A stretch of 64,000 bases of DNA, taken from positions 62,001-126,000 of the forward strand of contig NZ_QKMF01000007.1 of NCBI RefSeq assembly GCF_003208435.1, written 5' to 3'. The position numbers and the translations under genes are program-made. The notes under the pieces were generated by a model. That model was not told the origin of the DNA, did not search any database, and worked only from the letters and a program-made list of their open reading frames with translations. Positions within the stretch are counted from its first letter, which is position 1. Every line of letters starts with the position of its first letter. The DNA comes from Pelagimonas varians. GTDB lineage: Bacteria > Pseudomonadota > Alphaproteobacteria > Rhodobacterales > Rhodobacteraceae. Of this stretch, positions 45,467 to 55,298 are shown piece after piece.

Positions 45467-45738
45467 TACTTTCCCCCCGGGAATCTATCCCGTCTGAGGA
45501 ACTAGACCGGAAAACCACAAAGAACGCAAGCTAAGCCCAGAATTTCACTGCCAAAATGGTGGCTCTTGCTCCCTCAAATTCGGTCTTTGGCTACCGTATC
45601 ACCGGAAATTACCGCTCTGTTCGGGTATGCGCCTTAGAGGACATCATGGCGAATTCTTGAATGGCCAAACCGCTCTGGATGAGGCTAAATATCTTCGACA
45701 GCCATATGCATGGCCCCCACAACAAGCACAGTGACACT

Positions 45739-46545
45739 ATGACCCGAACGCCCAAAATCATCGTGCATGCCGGGTTTCACAAGACTGGCACCAAAAGCGT
45801 GCAACTCGCTTTGGAAGAAAACGCGTCACTTCTGGCCCCCTATCTTCGCTGTTTTCTGCGATCCGATGTCCGTAAATTGATCCCCCACGCACGGCAATTC
45901 AGCCAAAGCAGGGCGGCGACGGATTTGAAGAGTTTTGGCAAACACTGCCATCTGTTTTTTGAAGGTATGGACCAATCTGACCCCCGACCGATTGTCATCT
46001 CTGCCGAGGATCTTTCCGGTTTGATGCCCGGTCGGGGCGGCGTCAAAACTTATGGTGCGGTGCCAGATCTCATGGCCGAAATCGAGCGGGTGGTGGCCGG
46101 CGTTTTTGAAGGCATGATTGAGCTTGATATCTTGTTGTCGACCAGACAGCGCGACAGTTGGCTGGCCAGTTTGTGGTGGCAAAATCTACGCAGCCGGCGG
46201 ATTGATCTGGATTTGAAGGCGCATAGCGCGCTTTTCAGCGAAGCGGCTGACTTACAAAGCATTGTTACGCAAACCCAGCAGGCCTTGTCGTTCGGCAAGG
46301 TGCATTCGGCCGCTTTGGAAGACAGCAAATCCGCGCCAGAGGGCCCGGCAACGGTGGTTTTCGATCTGGCGGGCCTTAATCCCGAAACCCGCAGCCTATT
46401 GGCAATTGGCGGCGTTCAAAATGCCCGCCCCAAGAATGGCATCGAAGATGTTTTTCTAGCGCTGAACCGTAGTTCTTTTTCGGATGGTACTGTTTCGGCC
46501 ACAAAAAAAGCACTGCTGCGTGCCGCGCGTCAACAAGAGGCCTGA
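45739..46545 (+). CDS. Sulfotransferase-like P-loop protein
   Basis: 268 residues opening KIIVHAGFHKTGTKSVQLAL, the HxGxHKTGT phosphosulfate loop, with a later IVISAEDLSGLMPG block. It resembles the protein at 40387-41337 in motif but not closely in sequence. The longer in-frame ATG at 45661 adds 26 residues without a ribosome site. An SDR gene follows at 20 bases, suggesting an operon. Function unknown; surface polysaccharide sulfation is one possibility. Confidence 0.65.
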   Translation: MTRTPKIIVHAGFHKTGTKSVQLALEENASLLAPYLRCFLRSDVRKLIPHARQFSQSRAATDLKSFGKHCHLFFEGMDQSDPRPIVISAEDLSGLMPGRGGVKTYGAVPDLMAEIERVVAGVFEGMIELDILLSTRQRDSWLASLWWQNLRSRRIDLDLKAHSALFSEAADLQSIVTQTQQALSFGKVHSAALEDSKSAPEGPATVVFDLAGLNPETRSLLAIGGVQNARPKNGIEDVFLALNRSSFSDGTVSATKKALLRAARQQEA

Positions 46546-46565
46546 GGCCAAGCTAAGGAAAAATC

Positions 46566-47393
46566 ATGCAAGGTATTTCGCACACCGGAAAACGCCGGGT
46601 CTTTATCACCGGCGGCGGAGCAGGTCTGGGCCGCGAATTGGCCCGGCAACTTGCGGATGAGGGTGCACTGGTTTTGATCGGCGACGTCGATGTTGCAGCG
46701 GCCGAAGACACCGCAGCGCAGATCGGAGCTTATGCAATCAAATGCGATGTGCGAAGCGAAGAGGATTTTCATGCCGCAGCGAAATGGCTGCGCGACACTT
46801 GGGGCGGTGTCGATCTTTTGATCAACAATGCCGGTGTTGCGCAAATGGGCCCCTTGGTCAAAACGCCCATTTCTGATTGGCAATGGATTATGGATATCAA
46901 TGTCTTCGGGATTGTCCGCGGGTGTCAGGCATTGTCACCTATCATGGAACCCGGCGCACGGGTGCTCAATATCGCATCGATGGCGGCTATGCTGTATCTG
47001 CCAAATTCAGCAGCCTACAATGCCGCCAAATCGGCAGTTTTGGCAATTTCCGAAACCTTGATGTTGGAATGGGAACCAAAAGGAATATCCATCCACGTCG
47101 CCTGCCCCGCTTTTTTCCGCACTGATCTGGCGCGCAACATGAGGTCTACTGATCCGGAAACCGAACGCGTGACAAAACGATTGGTGGAACGATCGAGGCT
47201 GGGCGCAGACCAGATCGCGACAGCGATCCTTGCAGGACTGGCGGCCGACAAACCGCTAATTTTGACCCATGACACAGCGCGCCGCAGCTGGCTTCAAAAG
47301 CGATACCTGCCGTTTGGGATCTATATGAATATGATGCGAAGGCAGTTGAAAAAAATGAACGAGCGCATGGCGCGCCCGTCCAAATCAACCTGA
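46566..47393 (+). CDS. SDR family NAD(P)-dependent oxidoreductase
   Basis: 275 residues with the cofactor loop ITGGGAGLGRELA, an aspartate after strand 2 (LIGDVDVAAAED) that favours NAD(H), NNAGVAQMG, the catalytic serine in NIASMAAM and YNAAK. The C-terminal extension after about residue 225 is basic (KRYLPFGIYMNMMRRQLKKMNERM), as in SDRs that act on lipids at membranes. A terminator follows. Confidence 0.9.
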   Translation: MQGISHTGKRRVFITGGGAGLGRELARQLADEGALVLIGDVDVAAAEDTAAQIGAYAIKCDVRSEEDFHAAAKWLRDTWGGVDLLINNAGVAQMGPLVKTPISDWQWIMDINVFGIVRGCQALSPIMEPGARVLNIASMAAMLYLPNSAAYNAAKSAVLAISETLMLEWEPKGISIHVACPAFFRTDLARNMRSTDPETERVTKRLVERSRLGADQIATAILAGLAADKPLILTHDTARRSWLQKRYLPFGIYMNMMRRQLKKMNERMARPSKST

Positions 47394-47401
47394 TCAAAAA
47401 C

Positions 47402-47426
47402 AGACGGGGCGATTTCTCGCCCCGTC
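47402..47426. terminator. Terminator between SDR and RTX genes
   Basis: AGACGGGGCGA and TCGCCCCGTCT pair around TTTC. The T-run on the plus side is weak (TTGGTTT); the element lies between convergent genes and can serve both. Confidence 0.7.
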
Positions 47427-47436
47427 TTGGTTTCAA

Positions 47437-50400
47437 TTACAGTATGAAGTCATCCGCGACCAAGGTGTGCGTTCCCGCCAAGAGGATCGAGAAGTCAGCT
47501 CCACCACCATCGACATCCGCCCAGATGATCGTATTTTGAACGCCATAGGTGTAGGACAATGTGCCGGCACCAGAGGTGGGACCAAAGCCCGTAAATGTGA
47601 AACTATCGTCGCCCGCAAGTCCGGTATTGGCATCCAGCGCTGCCAGCCCGATTTTGTCGCCTTCAGCCTGATTGAAGTCATAAATAGTGTCGCGACCGGG
47701 TGCGGTTGCGGCACTGTCGGAAAGTTGGGAGTAGATGAAAACATCCGCGCCTGCCCCGCCATCCAAGCTGTCCTTTGACCCGCCACCGACAACAATATCG
47801 TTGCCGCCGCCGCCAGAGATGATCTCCGCCGCAGATGTTCCGACCACAAGATCGGACGACGCTGTTCCAACCAAATCCGTCTTGAAGTAGCGAAGACCGT
47901 CGTTTGCATCGATCATGTCAAGTCGGTTGGTTGCGATCCCGGAGAAATGACCCTCGACAACAACGCGGTTCACTCCCTCAACATCCTCGATCACCACGGA
48001 CGTTCCTGAACGTCGTATTCCAAGTTCAGACAAGTCACTGTCGAGAATGGCAAGGGTGTCCGTCCCGCTACCACCGACTTCCGAGATAACATCACGTCCG
48101 TCAGCGCCAAAAGAGAACTCGTATCGATCATTTCCGGTTCCACCAAGCGTCCGGTCATTGCCCGCACCGCCAATGATCGTGTCATTCCCGGTTCCGCCGT
48201 CCAAGGTGTCGGCCCAAGTACCGCCGCCGATAAGGTCGTTGCCTTCACCGCCTTCGATGTAGTCAGAGCCGCTCTCACCCCAAAGGCGGTCATCGCCTCC
48301 GGCACCATAGATGCTGTCGTTGCCGGCACCGCCTGCGACCATGTCACTGGCATTTACGCCAGTTTCCACGTCGTCGTAGAAAACATCGTTGCCGTCTTCG
48401 AGGTAGATCCGGTCAAGACCTGTGCCCCCCCAGACAGTGTCATTGTCAGCTCCGCCGAAAATGGTGTCGTTGCCAGCGTCGCCGCCCATCTTGTCATTGC
48501 CAGCCGAGCCGTACAGCAAGTCATTGCCGTCACCACCCCAGATGGAATCGTCGCCGCCGCCGCCGTAGACAATGTCATCGCCAAGCTCGCCAGCGATCAT
48601 GTCATCGCCATCCGACGCATCGTCGGCAGTGGATCGATAGATATCGTCACCATCGGAAAGGAAGGCACGATCATCGCCAAGGCCGCCCTCGACGGTATCG
48701 TCACCCGCCAAAGCGTAAATGATGTTGTTGTCGTCATCCCCCACGATATTGTCGGGACCAGGGGTTCCGGTGATGGTGGTAGATTCAGCAACTTTTGAGC
48801 TTTGAGTTGAAGTATAGAAACTTTCAGCTCCCAGTTCTTCAGTCACGCCTTCAAGCAATGCAACTTCGACGCCATCAACGGATACGGACAGGTCTCCTCC
48901 AATCACAGTTTGTGTGATGTTGGTTGTTGCCATGGCTGTGTCCAGAGTAACGACGTCAGCCCCCATTCCAATCAAGCTCAGCACATCTTCGCCAGCGGTG
49001 AAGTCTGCGATAACAGAACCAGCAACAATTTGCGCGGCGCTTCTGGCACCGTAGGACACGATGAACATGTCGCTGCCCGCACCGCCGACAAAGCGGTTGT
49101 TGCCCTGCCCCGCAAGGATGTCATCATCTTCACCGCCAGTGATGGCCACACCTGCGTCAAAGATTTCGATCTCTTCGTAGCTCATGACCAGTTCGGCGCT
49201 GTAGACTGTTGCCGGTTTGATATCGCCTTTGATATAGACCGCGAAATCAAAGTTTTCGGACATGTTGACGCCATTTTCAGACACCGTACCTGCCTGGTTC
49301 TGCCAGCCCGAGCTTACAGACATCGGCGAATAGTCGGTTTCCCAATCGAGCAAGTTGATTACGGTCTGGGTTTCAGCACCAGTTTCGTACTTCAGCTCGT
49401 CTTTGGTTGGCGGTGGTGCCAAGCTGGGATCGGTGGGAATATCAACGCTGGGCAAGTCCTGACCGTATTTGTCAGGCTGAAGACGCCAGCGTGGGCCGGA
49501 CCCGACATATTCCGTGCCATCTTCATTCAACACAGGTTCGAACGGTTCGCGATCCATGGTTGTGTACCATGCATTGGTAAAGCCCTCGGCACCGTCCGCA
49601 GCCCCCATGGCCGCAAGATCACTTGCCGCCCAACTGGCCGCAAGCAAGGCGTCTTTCAAAATGGTACCGGCTTCGTAGAGCGTGCCGTTGCCTGAATAAT
49701 ATGCGTCGGTTGTAACCCAGACCTCACGCGCCCCTTGGCCGTCTTCGTTATAGTCAGAAATCACTTGATACGTCGGTAGCGTGCCGATCGCAGCTTCGTT
49801 TTCCAGATCTTCGGGACGGATTTGGTCATTGGGGTTGTTGGTGATCGTGTGATGCACCACAAGCTCTGCCGCAGTGATCTTGAACAAGGGCTGCAGGTCC
49901 CCTTCTGCCGCAACTTCGCTCCATTCGTCAGGCAGTTCCAATTCGCCCTCAAGGCGAATGTCGTTTGGCCGCTTGATGGTATTGCCCCAACGGTACAGCA
50001 GTTTGCCATCGTCTTTCACGGTCACCGAATAATCGGATGAGGCCGCAATATCGTATTCAATCGAGCTTTCGTTTGGATTTAGGATGTCTTTAATATCGAC
50101 GACACCGTCCAAGTTTCCATCCGTGATGGTGATCGGGTTTCCATCGCCATCAACGGCAGTTCCCGCCAACAGTTCCGAAATCGATTGCCCGTCATAATCG
50201 CCACCAATAACGATCAGGTTGTTGTCCAGCGGGTAGACAGCATCCGGATCATCAGGAAATGCCTGATCTGACAAAATTTCTTGCATTACGTTGTAATGCT
50301 CGGTCGAGGCTTTGACAGTGTTCCCCCCCAGACCTGACAACCATGTTCCAAGCAACGCCGGCGTTTTGAACGTATCGGTCTCTACGTTGGACACGACAAT

Positions 50401-50739
50401 ACCAAGCTGCTCGCCAGCGGGGCCGGTCAGATCACCAACCCAACCTTCACCGTAAATGCCGTCTTCAAATTCCTTTTCGACAGCTCCGACAAAATCTGTG
50501 GAGATAAAGCCGAACTCGCTGTTTACCGGATAAAGAGCGACGCCTTCTTTGGTAATCGATGGATCGGCCGAAAAATCAACAACGGGCATCTCACCCGGCA
50601 ATACATCACCTTGCGTCAGCCCGTCATAGGTCCCCGTCACATCGCTTGTGCTGAAAACATGCGTTACCGAGTAGTCGGGATTGGTGTTGAGTGGTTGGTC
50701 TACATCTTGTGCGGATGCGGGATCAATCAAAGTGGCCAT
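47437..50739 (-). CDS. Large RTX calcium-binding protein, type I secreted
   Basis: 1100 residues, very acidic. The N-terminal half (1-520) has no family I recognise but contains a calcium-binding loop resembling dockerin/EF-hand (DGNLDGVVDIKDI, about residue 210). RTX nonapeptides GGxGxDxL appear singly near 525-545, as an array at about 670-875, and again at 955-1000, and would bind calcium outside the cell. The C-terminus (DTIYDF, DGGGADFSILLAG, LVADDFIL) matches the serralysin-like C-terminal region used as type I secretion signal. No Sec signal peptide. GGGGAG upstream fixes ATG 50739. Secretion genes are not in the window. Enzyme or adhesin role unknown. Confidence 0.88.
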   Translation of the reverse strand: MATLIDPASAQDVDQPLNTNPDYSVTHVFSTSDVTGTYDGLTQGDVLPGEMPVVDFSADPSITKEGVALYPVNSEFGFISTDFVGAVEKEFEDGIYGEGWVGDLTGPAGEQLGIVVSNVETDTFKTPALLGTWLSGLGGNTVKASTEHYNVMQEILSDQAFPDDPDAVYPLDNNLIVIGGDYDGQSISELLAGTAVDGDGNPITITDGNLDGVVDIKDILNPNESSIEYDIAASSDYSVTVKDDGKLLYRWGNTIKRPNDIRLEGELELPDEWSEVAAEGDLQPLFKITAAELVVHHTITNNPNDQIRPEDLENEAAIGTLPTYQVISDYNEDGQGAREVWVTTDAYYSGNGTLYEAGTILKDALLAASWAASDLAAMGAADGAEGFTNAWYTTMDREPFEPVLNEDGTEYVGSGPRWRLQPDKYGQDLPSVDIPTDPSLAPPPTKDELKYETGAETQTVINLLDWETDYSPMSVSSGWQNQAGTVSENGVNMSENFDFAVYIKGDIKPATVYSAELVMSYEEIEIFDAGVAITGGEDDDILAGQGNNRFVGGAGSDMFIVSYGARSAAQIVAGSVIADFTAGEDVLSLIGMGADVVTLDTAMATTNITQTVIGGDLSVSVDGVEVALLEGVTEELGAESFYTSTQSSKVAESTTITGTPGPDNIVGDDDNNIIYALAGDDTVEGGLGDDRAFLSDGDDIYRSTADDASDGDDMIAGELGDDIVYGGGGDDSIWGGDGNDLLYGSAGNDKMGGDAGNDTIFGGADNDTVWGGTGLDRIYLEDGNDVFYDDVETGVNASDMVAGGAGNDSIYGAGGDDRLWGESGSDYIEGGEGNDLIGGGTWADTLDGGTGNDTIIGGAGNDRTLGGTGNDRYEFSFGADGRDVISEVGGSGTDTLAILDSDLSELGIRRSGTSVVIEDVEGVNRVVVEGHFSGIATNRLDMIDANDGLRYFKTDLVGTASSDLVVGTSAAEIISGGGGNDIVVGGGSKDSLDGGAGADVFIYSQLSDSAATAPGRDTIYDFNQAEGDKIGLAALDANTGLAGDDSFTFTGFGPTSGAGTLSYTYGVQNTIIWADVDGGGADFSILLAGTHTLVADDFIL

Positions 50740-50843
50740 GTGGTTTTCTCCCCAGTTAGAACCCAGAAAGGCACAAACAATCAACAGGATATCAGTTCGA
50801 TGCCCCTGTGATTGGTAAGGTGCCCCTACAATGAGTGCATCTA

Positions 50844-50865
50844 AACATTCGACTTGCAGAATGTT
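50844..50865. promoter_or_regulatory. Inverted repeat upstream of the RTX gene
   Basis: AACATTC and GAATGTT flank an 8-base centre, 105 bases before the RTX start codon. The half-site spacing suits a dimeric regulator. No gene for it is adjacent. The rest of 50740-51328 shows no reliable gene. Confidence 0.3.
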
Positions 50866-51328
50866 ATTGATCTACATCAATCCGTATCCGCGTTTGAACG
50901 ATCATCGACCACAAATGAGCTTTTGAAACGGGAAAAACGAGCTGAAAAACATCGTTCTTCCTCTTCAAAAACAGGGACGATCATCTCTCATTCGCATGGT
51001 TACAACAGAGCAAGGGCAAAGATGCACCGCGGGTACATCACCTTGGAAAATAAGACATTCTGTTTATCAAATGTGAACGAAGCATTTCCGGTGAATGTCG
51101 CCTTAATCGGGTGCAGGCCGATTTCTTGCCGAGCGGTTTGACGCTGCAGCCTCGGAAAAAAATATTTTTAGAAATTTTTTGGCACCATCTGATACCTTGA
51201 TCCAGATCCGCCAAAAAGCTCCGTTTTGCCATGTCTCCTTAGGGGGTATCGAACCCGGCACGTTCCGGCAGCGGATTCGATGAGTGGCAGGCGCGAATCA
51301 ACCCCTGCCGATATTCAAGATTTGAGAG

Positions 51329-51607
51329 TTATCTCGACCGGCCTTTTCTGCCTTTGCCGCCTTCTGATTTGCCGCCGCTGTTGTCGCTGGCGACGCCGCT
51401 GGTCTTGCCATTGGCCGCACGTTCCATGCCCCCGCGCATTTCATCTTCTCCGGGAGTGTCAACGCTGCGGGCCTGATTCTCGTCGTGGTATTTGGACAGT
51501 ACAGTATCATCAGCCGTCGCCCATGGGTTCGCATGGCTGGCCTGCGCCAAATGGGTGCAGCCCAAAACCAAGCTTGTCGCCAATGCCCATGTCTGGATGT
51601 ATTTCAT
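51329..51607 (-). CDS. Small secreted hypothetical protein (92 aa)
   Basis: MKYIQTWALATSLVLGCTHLAQA forms a signal peptide; the mature part is hydrophilic, with a Gly/Lys/Arg/Ser-rich C-terminus (GGKSEGGKGRKGRSR). A GAGGAAAG ribosome site precedes the ATG. The cysteine in LVLGCTHLA could be a lipobox (VLGC). No family known. The 392 bases upstream to the AbrB gene hold no recognisable gene. Confidence 0.5.
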   Translation of the reverse strand: MKYIQTWALATSLVLGCTHLAQASHANPWATADDTVLSKYHDENQARSVDTPGEDEMRGGMERAANGKTSGVASDNSGGKSEGGKGRKGRSR

Positions 51608-51999
51608 TTTGCTTTCCTCAATTCACAGTTTTCGCGGCTCCTTGTGCCGACCTAACATGCGCAGGTTAATACATTGCAGTACTGGAATTTGTTTTTTGGA
51701 AAAAGTCGCGGAAAATTGCTCATACATCGAGCTTTGAGATCAGGCGCATCATCTACCAAACCGCGAAATCCGTCTTTGGTGCCCAAGCTGGTTCAAACAA
51801 GCGTTTTGCCATTTGGGCCTGCTTCGCGGCAGCCCCCGGTAAATTCAACAGCAATGGGTTTGGGGTGATCGGGTTGGTTTTGTTACTGTCTGCGTCACTG
51901 CCGCCGGGCGTTCAAACCGCTACGCGCGTGCCTGCATTGATCACAGCCCATGGGTACCGTTTCTGCAACTCTTTGAAGACAGTCATACGCAACCCCCTT

Positions 52000-53028
52000 T
52001 TAATCAGGCGTATCAGTCCGGAACAATCGCGCAAACAAAGGAGCCCCCATAATGACCACAAAAATCCGCAACACATGGTGGGCAATCACAAACGCCATGT
52101 CGGCTCCAACAATCAGCGCCAAGACGGTCAGCTCCGCCTGCCCTCCCGGTGCGAAGGCCAGGATCGTTTCCATCGCCGGAGCCAAATCAAGCAAATGAAT
52201 GAACTCGGCAAAACATATGGTCAATATCAGCAGTATCACACAAAATCCGATGGCTGCGGTAACAGAGGTGCGCACTTCGGTCATGGTCACGCCGGCATAT
52301 TTTGCGCCGACCCCCATGCCGATGAAAAACTGGGCCGCCCAGATCGCTTCGGCAGGTGGACGGTGTTGCAAAACACCCGTCAGCGCAAGACTGGCCGCAA
52401 GAATGAGAGGCCCCAAAATGGACGCGCCAAACATGCCCAAACGCAAGGCAAGTCGCCAGCCTGCGATGCCGCAAAACACCATCAGTGCCAGCTGAGACGG
52501 CGCGATGGTCGCGGCGGGGTCGCCCGGCGGGGTGCTTAAATCAGCGTTCCACGCCCACCGCAAAATGAAGGGCAACGCGATGACAATCACCATGACGCGG
52601 GTTGCGTGTATCAGCGACAGAACCCGCACATCTGCACCGGCGTCTTCTCCGAACAGCACCATATCTTGAAAACCGCCCGGCATCGACGCGTAATAGCTTG
52701 TGGCAAAGTCATACCCCCAGAGGCGTTGAAAATACGGAACGCCGATCGCTCCGATCGCCGCAATCATCACCGGTATCAGCAGTAAAGTGGGCCACATCGA
52801 AGTCATCGACAGCAGCAAGGGCATCGTAAATGTCGCACCGACAGCGACACCCAGTATCGTGCGCATCCCATCGTTCAGCAGCGCATTGCCGCGCATCGGC
52901 ACACCGACCAAGGCCGCGATCAAACAGGCGACGATTGGTCCAAGCAAAAAAGGCAGCGGCAAGCCCGTCGTTTGGAATACCGCTACACCGAGCACTGAAA
53001 TCACGATCGGATACAGAGTGTTTTTCAT
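52000..53028 (-). CDS. AbrB family membrane protein (putative ammonia monooxygenase/transport regulator)
   Basis: A 342-residue polytopic protein with about ten hydrophobic helices in two similar halves; LPFLLGPIVACLIAALVG and ILGPLILAASLALTG are the repeated glycine-proline helices, with PGGFQDMVLFGEDAGAD and PGGQAELTVLALIVGADMAFV following each, the AbrB duplication pattern. Such proteins are probably transporters; the historical AbrB name is misleading. Its start overlaps the GntR gene by 4 bases, so the regulator and the permease form one operon. Confidence 0.88.
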   Translation of the reverse strand: MKNTLYPIVISVLGVAVFQTTGLPLPFLLGPIVACLIAALVGVPMRGNALLNDGMRTILGVAVGATFTMPLLLSMTSMWPTLLLIPVMIAAIGAIGVPYFQRLWGYDFATSYYASMPGGFQDMVLFGEDAGADVRVLSLIHATRVMVIVIALPFILRWAWNADLSTPPGDPAATIAPSQLALMVFCGIAGWRLALRLGMFGASILGPLILAASLALTGVLQHRPPAEAIWAAQFFIGMGVGAKYAGVTMTEVRTSVTAAIGFCVILLILTICFAEFIHLLDLAPAMETILAFAPGGQAELTVLALIVGADMAFVIAHHVLRIFVVIMGAPLFARLFRTDTPD

Positions 53029-53675
53029 CCGTTCATCACCTTAAGTCTATGGCGCAGCGAGGTTTGCAAATGGGTTTCAGCGGCATCTCCCGCAGCGTCT
53101 GAATCGCCACCCCGGATTGCCGTGATGATTGTAGCGTGCTGTTTGCAGACGATTTCGATCCGCGCGTCATCGGCCAGCGTCGTTGGGCCAAGCAACAACA
53201 AGGCGTTGTTCAAACCGCGGGCGGCCTCTTGCAAGAACCGGTTGCGTGTTGCCTCATAAATGCATCGATGGAAGTCGTGATTGATCGCTGCCGCCGCCGG
53301 TGCCTCGCCTCGGGCCTTGTGAATCTGTGTGTTCAGGTATTCGAGAAAGTCGATTTCAGCAGGGCTAATATGTTTTGCAGCCATTTCGGCGGCCGTGCGT
53401 TCCAACACCACCCGCATCTCATAGAGTTCGACAACTTCGGTTTGGGACAAGGTGCGGATCACAGCACCAATGCGTGCACGATGTTCAACAATCCCCTCGT
53501 TCTCCAACTTGCGAAGCGCTTCGCGAACCGGTGTGCGCGACAAGGAAAGCCGGTCGGCCACATCGATCTCGCGCAGTCTATCACCGGGTTTGAAGACACC
53601 GGCGCGAATGGCCTGATGCAGTTTTTGGTAAGCAGCTTCGCCTTGGGACATATCTTGTATTTCAGTTTGTGCCAT
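53025..53675 (-). CDS. GntR family transcriptional regulator, FCD subfamily
   Basis: 216 residues: winged helix (about 10-75; DRLREIDVADRLSLSRTPVREALRKLENEGIV) and a helical FCD ligand domain (about 85-210) with the metal-site pattern D/H (NHDFHRCIYEA; CKQHATIITAI). FCD regulators sense small organic acids and usually repress the neighbouring transporter. The coupled AbrB permease is the natural target. A matching operator lies just upstream of its start. ATG 53675 chosen; 53651 and 53708 are alternatives. Confidence 0.93.
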   Translation of the reverse strand: MAQTEIQDMSQGEAAYQKLHQAIRAGVFKPGDRLREIDVADRLSLSRTPVREALRKLENEGIVEHRARIGAVIRTLSQTEVVELYEMRVVLERTAAEMAAKHISPAEIDFLEYLNTQIHKARGEAPAAAAINHDFHRCIYEATRNRFLQEAARGLNNALLLLGPTTLADDARIEIVCKQHATIITAIRGGDSDAAGDAAETHLQTSLRHRLKVMNG

Positions 53676-53687
53676 GCCGCATCCATT

Positions 53688-53709
53688 ATTGTATCCACTT
53701 GGATACAAT
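53688..53709. promoter_or_regulatory. GntR/FCD-type operator
   Basis: ATTGTATCC and GGATACAAT form a perfect 9-base inverted repeat around ACTT, 13 bases upstream of the GntR start. The TNGTATACNA-like half-sites are the usual type for FCD regulators, so autoregulation of the GntR-AbrB operon is likely. Confidence 0.75.
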
Positions 53710-55298
53710 GCCGCGAATTGAGTGAAAAGCCAACGGCAAAGTCACCCTGTGCTTTGATATCTGCACGTTCCGCATCCAAAGTCGGGACTTTGGCGGCCTT
53801 GTGCCGTGCTTAATAGCGAACGTTTTGTTGCACCCCAGGCCAACGATCAGGCTGAATTTCCCCGGTGGGTCCCTCCCCCGGAAGGGGAAAACAATGCCAA
53901 GCGCAGGCAATCAATGCACTTAGCTGCGTTGGCGTGGAGCTTTCCAAATTCGAACACGGCACCACTCCGCGCCCTTTCTGAGATGCTCGTTCCACGCAAT
54001 CGGGCGGAGGCCGGACCTAAGTTGCCTTTGAGTTGGTTTAAATACATTTCTCGCCCGGATCTTGGCCAGATATCATAGGCTAAATCCGCCGCCTCTTTTG
54101 ACAGCTCCCAAACTTGCAGATGAGGGAGTGGTTATTGACATGCGATTGGCGTGCCTTTGCCGACCGCTCCGACGGCCATGCCCGTCTTGGGCCAGTTTCC
54201 GGTCGATTGCGACGTGGCTTTTCCAGCCCGGGGTGGAATGTCGCCGTTGCGGTGGGTCGAAACACTTGGGTTATTCAAAGATGGCCATCTTCATTGCCCG
54301 GATTGACAGGCCTCGCTCTCTCACATGCAAAAGCATGTGTTACCGCGCACTAGATACAGACGGCCCTGACGCTTCTGCCCCCTGATATCGCCTGCCCGCT
54401 TCAGGATTGGCGTATCAGCCTGCCAGAACGGCGACCGCCTACCTCCGCACCGCGTCTTGGCGGTCGACCCTCCGTTTCGGTTCCATGGCCTGTCTCCTGT
54501 GTTGCAGTAAATGCCATCAAAGGAGCGGCATTATTCTGCGGCAGGACCGCATGGGCCTTCAAAAATCATTGGCCCACTTGTCAAGGTGACTGCGGGCATG
54601 GATCGAAGTCGCAAGAAGAAGATTACTGGCGGAATCGGATATCAAAACGCCTGTGATGGAACCACGATAATTTGGGACCGTGTTGGGTCATAGACCAGCT
54701 TCAGCTCATTGGTTAGTTTCAGCAGCAAGCCTGCGGAACGCAATGCTTACTCCTATGTTTCACGAGCACGGAGCGGCACTAGTAAATACTGACGTTGGAC
54801 CGCCCGGCTTCCAGAGCGTACTTCACATGATAAATAAGGGGGGCTTGCACTCGGGCTTTGCGAAACAACAGCCTTCCAAGTCTAACTGGCTGCGACAGCC
54901 GGCACTCTAACGTCTCGATGTTTTGTTCCGTGACGCAATAGGCCTTCAACACCTCCTGCGCCGCCTTCGCGGCAGGTAAGAGGTATGTAGAAATGGACTT
55001 GGAGACGAAGAGGACCGTTATCGGACCGGTTTAATCCGCCCGTCTGGTTGCGTCCAAAAACAGAACGTTTTGACAAGAAAAACTGTCCATCCATTCAGCG
55101 CCTTGCGGTACTTGAATGGAACGCCTTAAAAATGGTGCGGTCGAGAGGCAGCTAAGATCGCACACTACTGCCTTGGAACTAAAGGTTTAAAGCACCAATT
55201 TACTCCAAGATTTCATTCGAAGCTTAAAAACTGAGTATCAAGGAGCATTCAATCACTCTCCAAAAGCACTTCGGAAAAGTAGGTACCCTTTATAGAAT
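53710..55298. other. Gene-poor junction at the left end of the island
   Basis: Nearly 1.6 kb holds only short frames with no family resemblance, in both strands. Some read like fragments (for example CRRCGGSKHLGYSKM at about 54236-54280 on the plus strand, and MEPKRRVDR at about 54485 on the minus strand with an AGGAGA before it). An exact inverted repeat CACATGC-AAAA-GCATGTG lies at 54322-54339. I read it as decayed sequence left by recombination. Base composition becomes visibly AT-richer after about 55.1 kb. Confidence 0.5.

Noticed and set aside
50854-51141. 95-codon plus-strand frame in the RTX upstream region
   Set aside because: No ribosome site, no domain, and it contains the inverted repeat proposed as an operator.
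51241-51310. tRNA T-arm-like GGTTCGATACC on the minus strand
   Set aside because: The T stem pairs only three bases and no acceptor, D or anticodon arms can be drawn around it.
51865-52539. 224-codon plus-strand frame opposite the AbrB gene
   Set aside because: Composition (His, Gln, Arg-rich, no hydrophobic core) is that of an antisense shadow of a membrane protein.
54882-55094. 70-codon minus-strand frame in the island junction
   Set aside because: No family or ribosome site; neighbouring sequence looks decayed on both strands.
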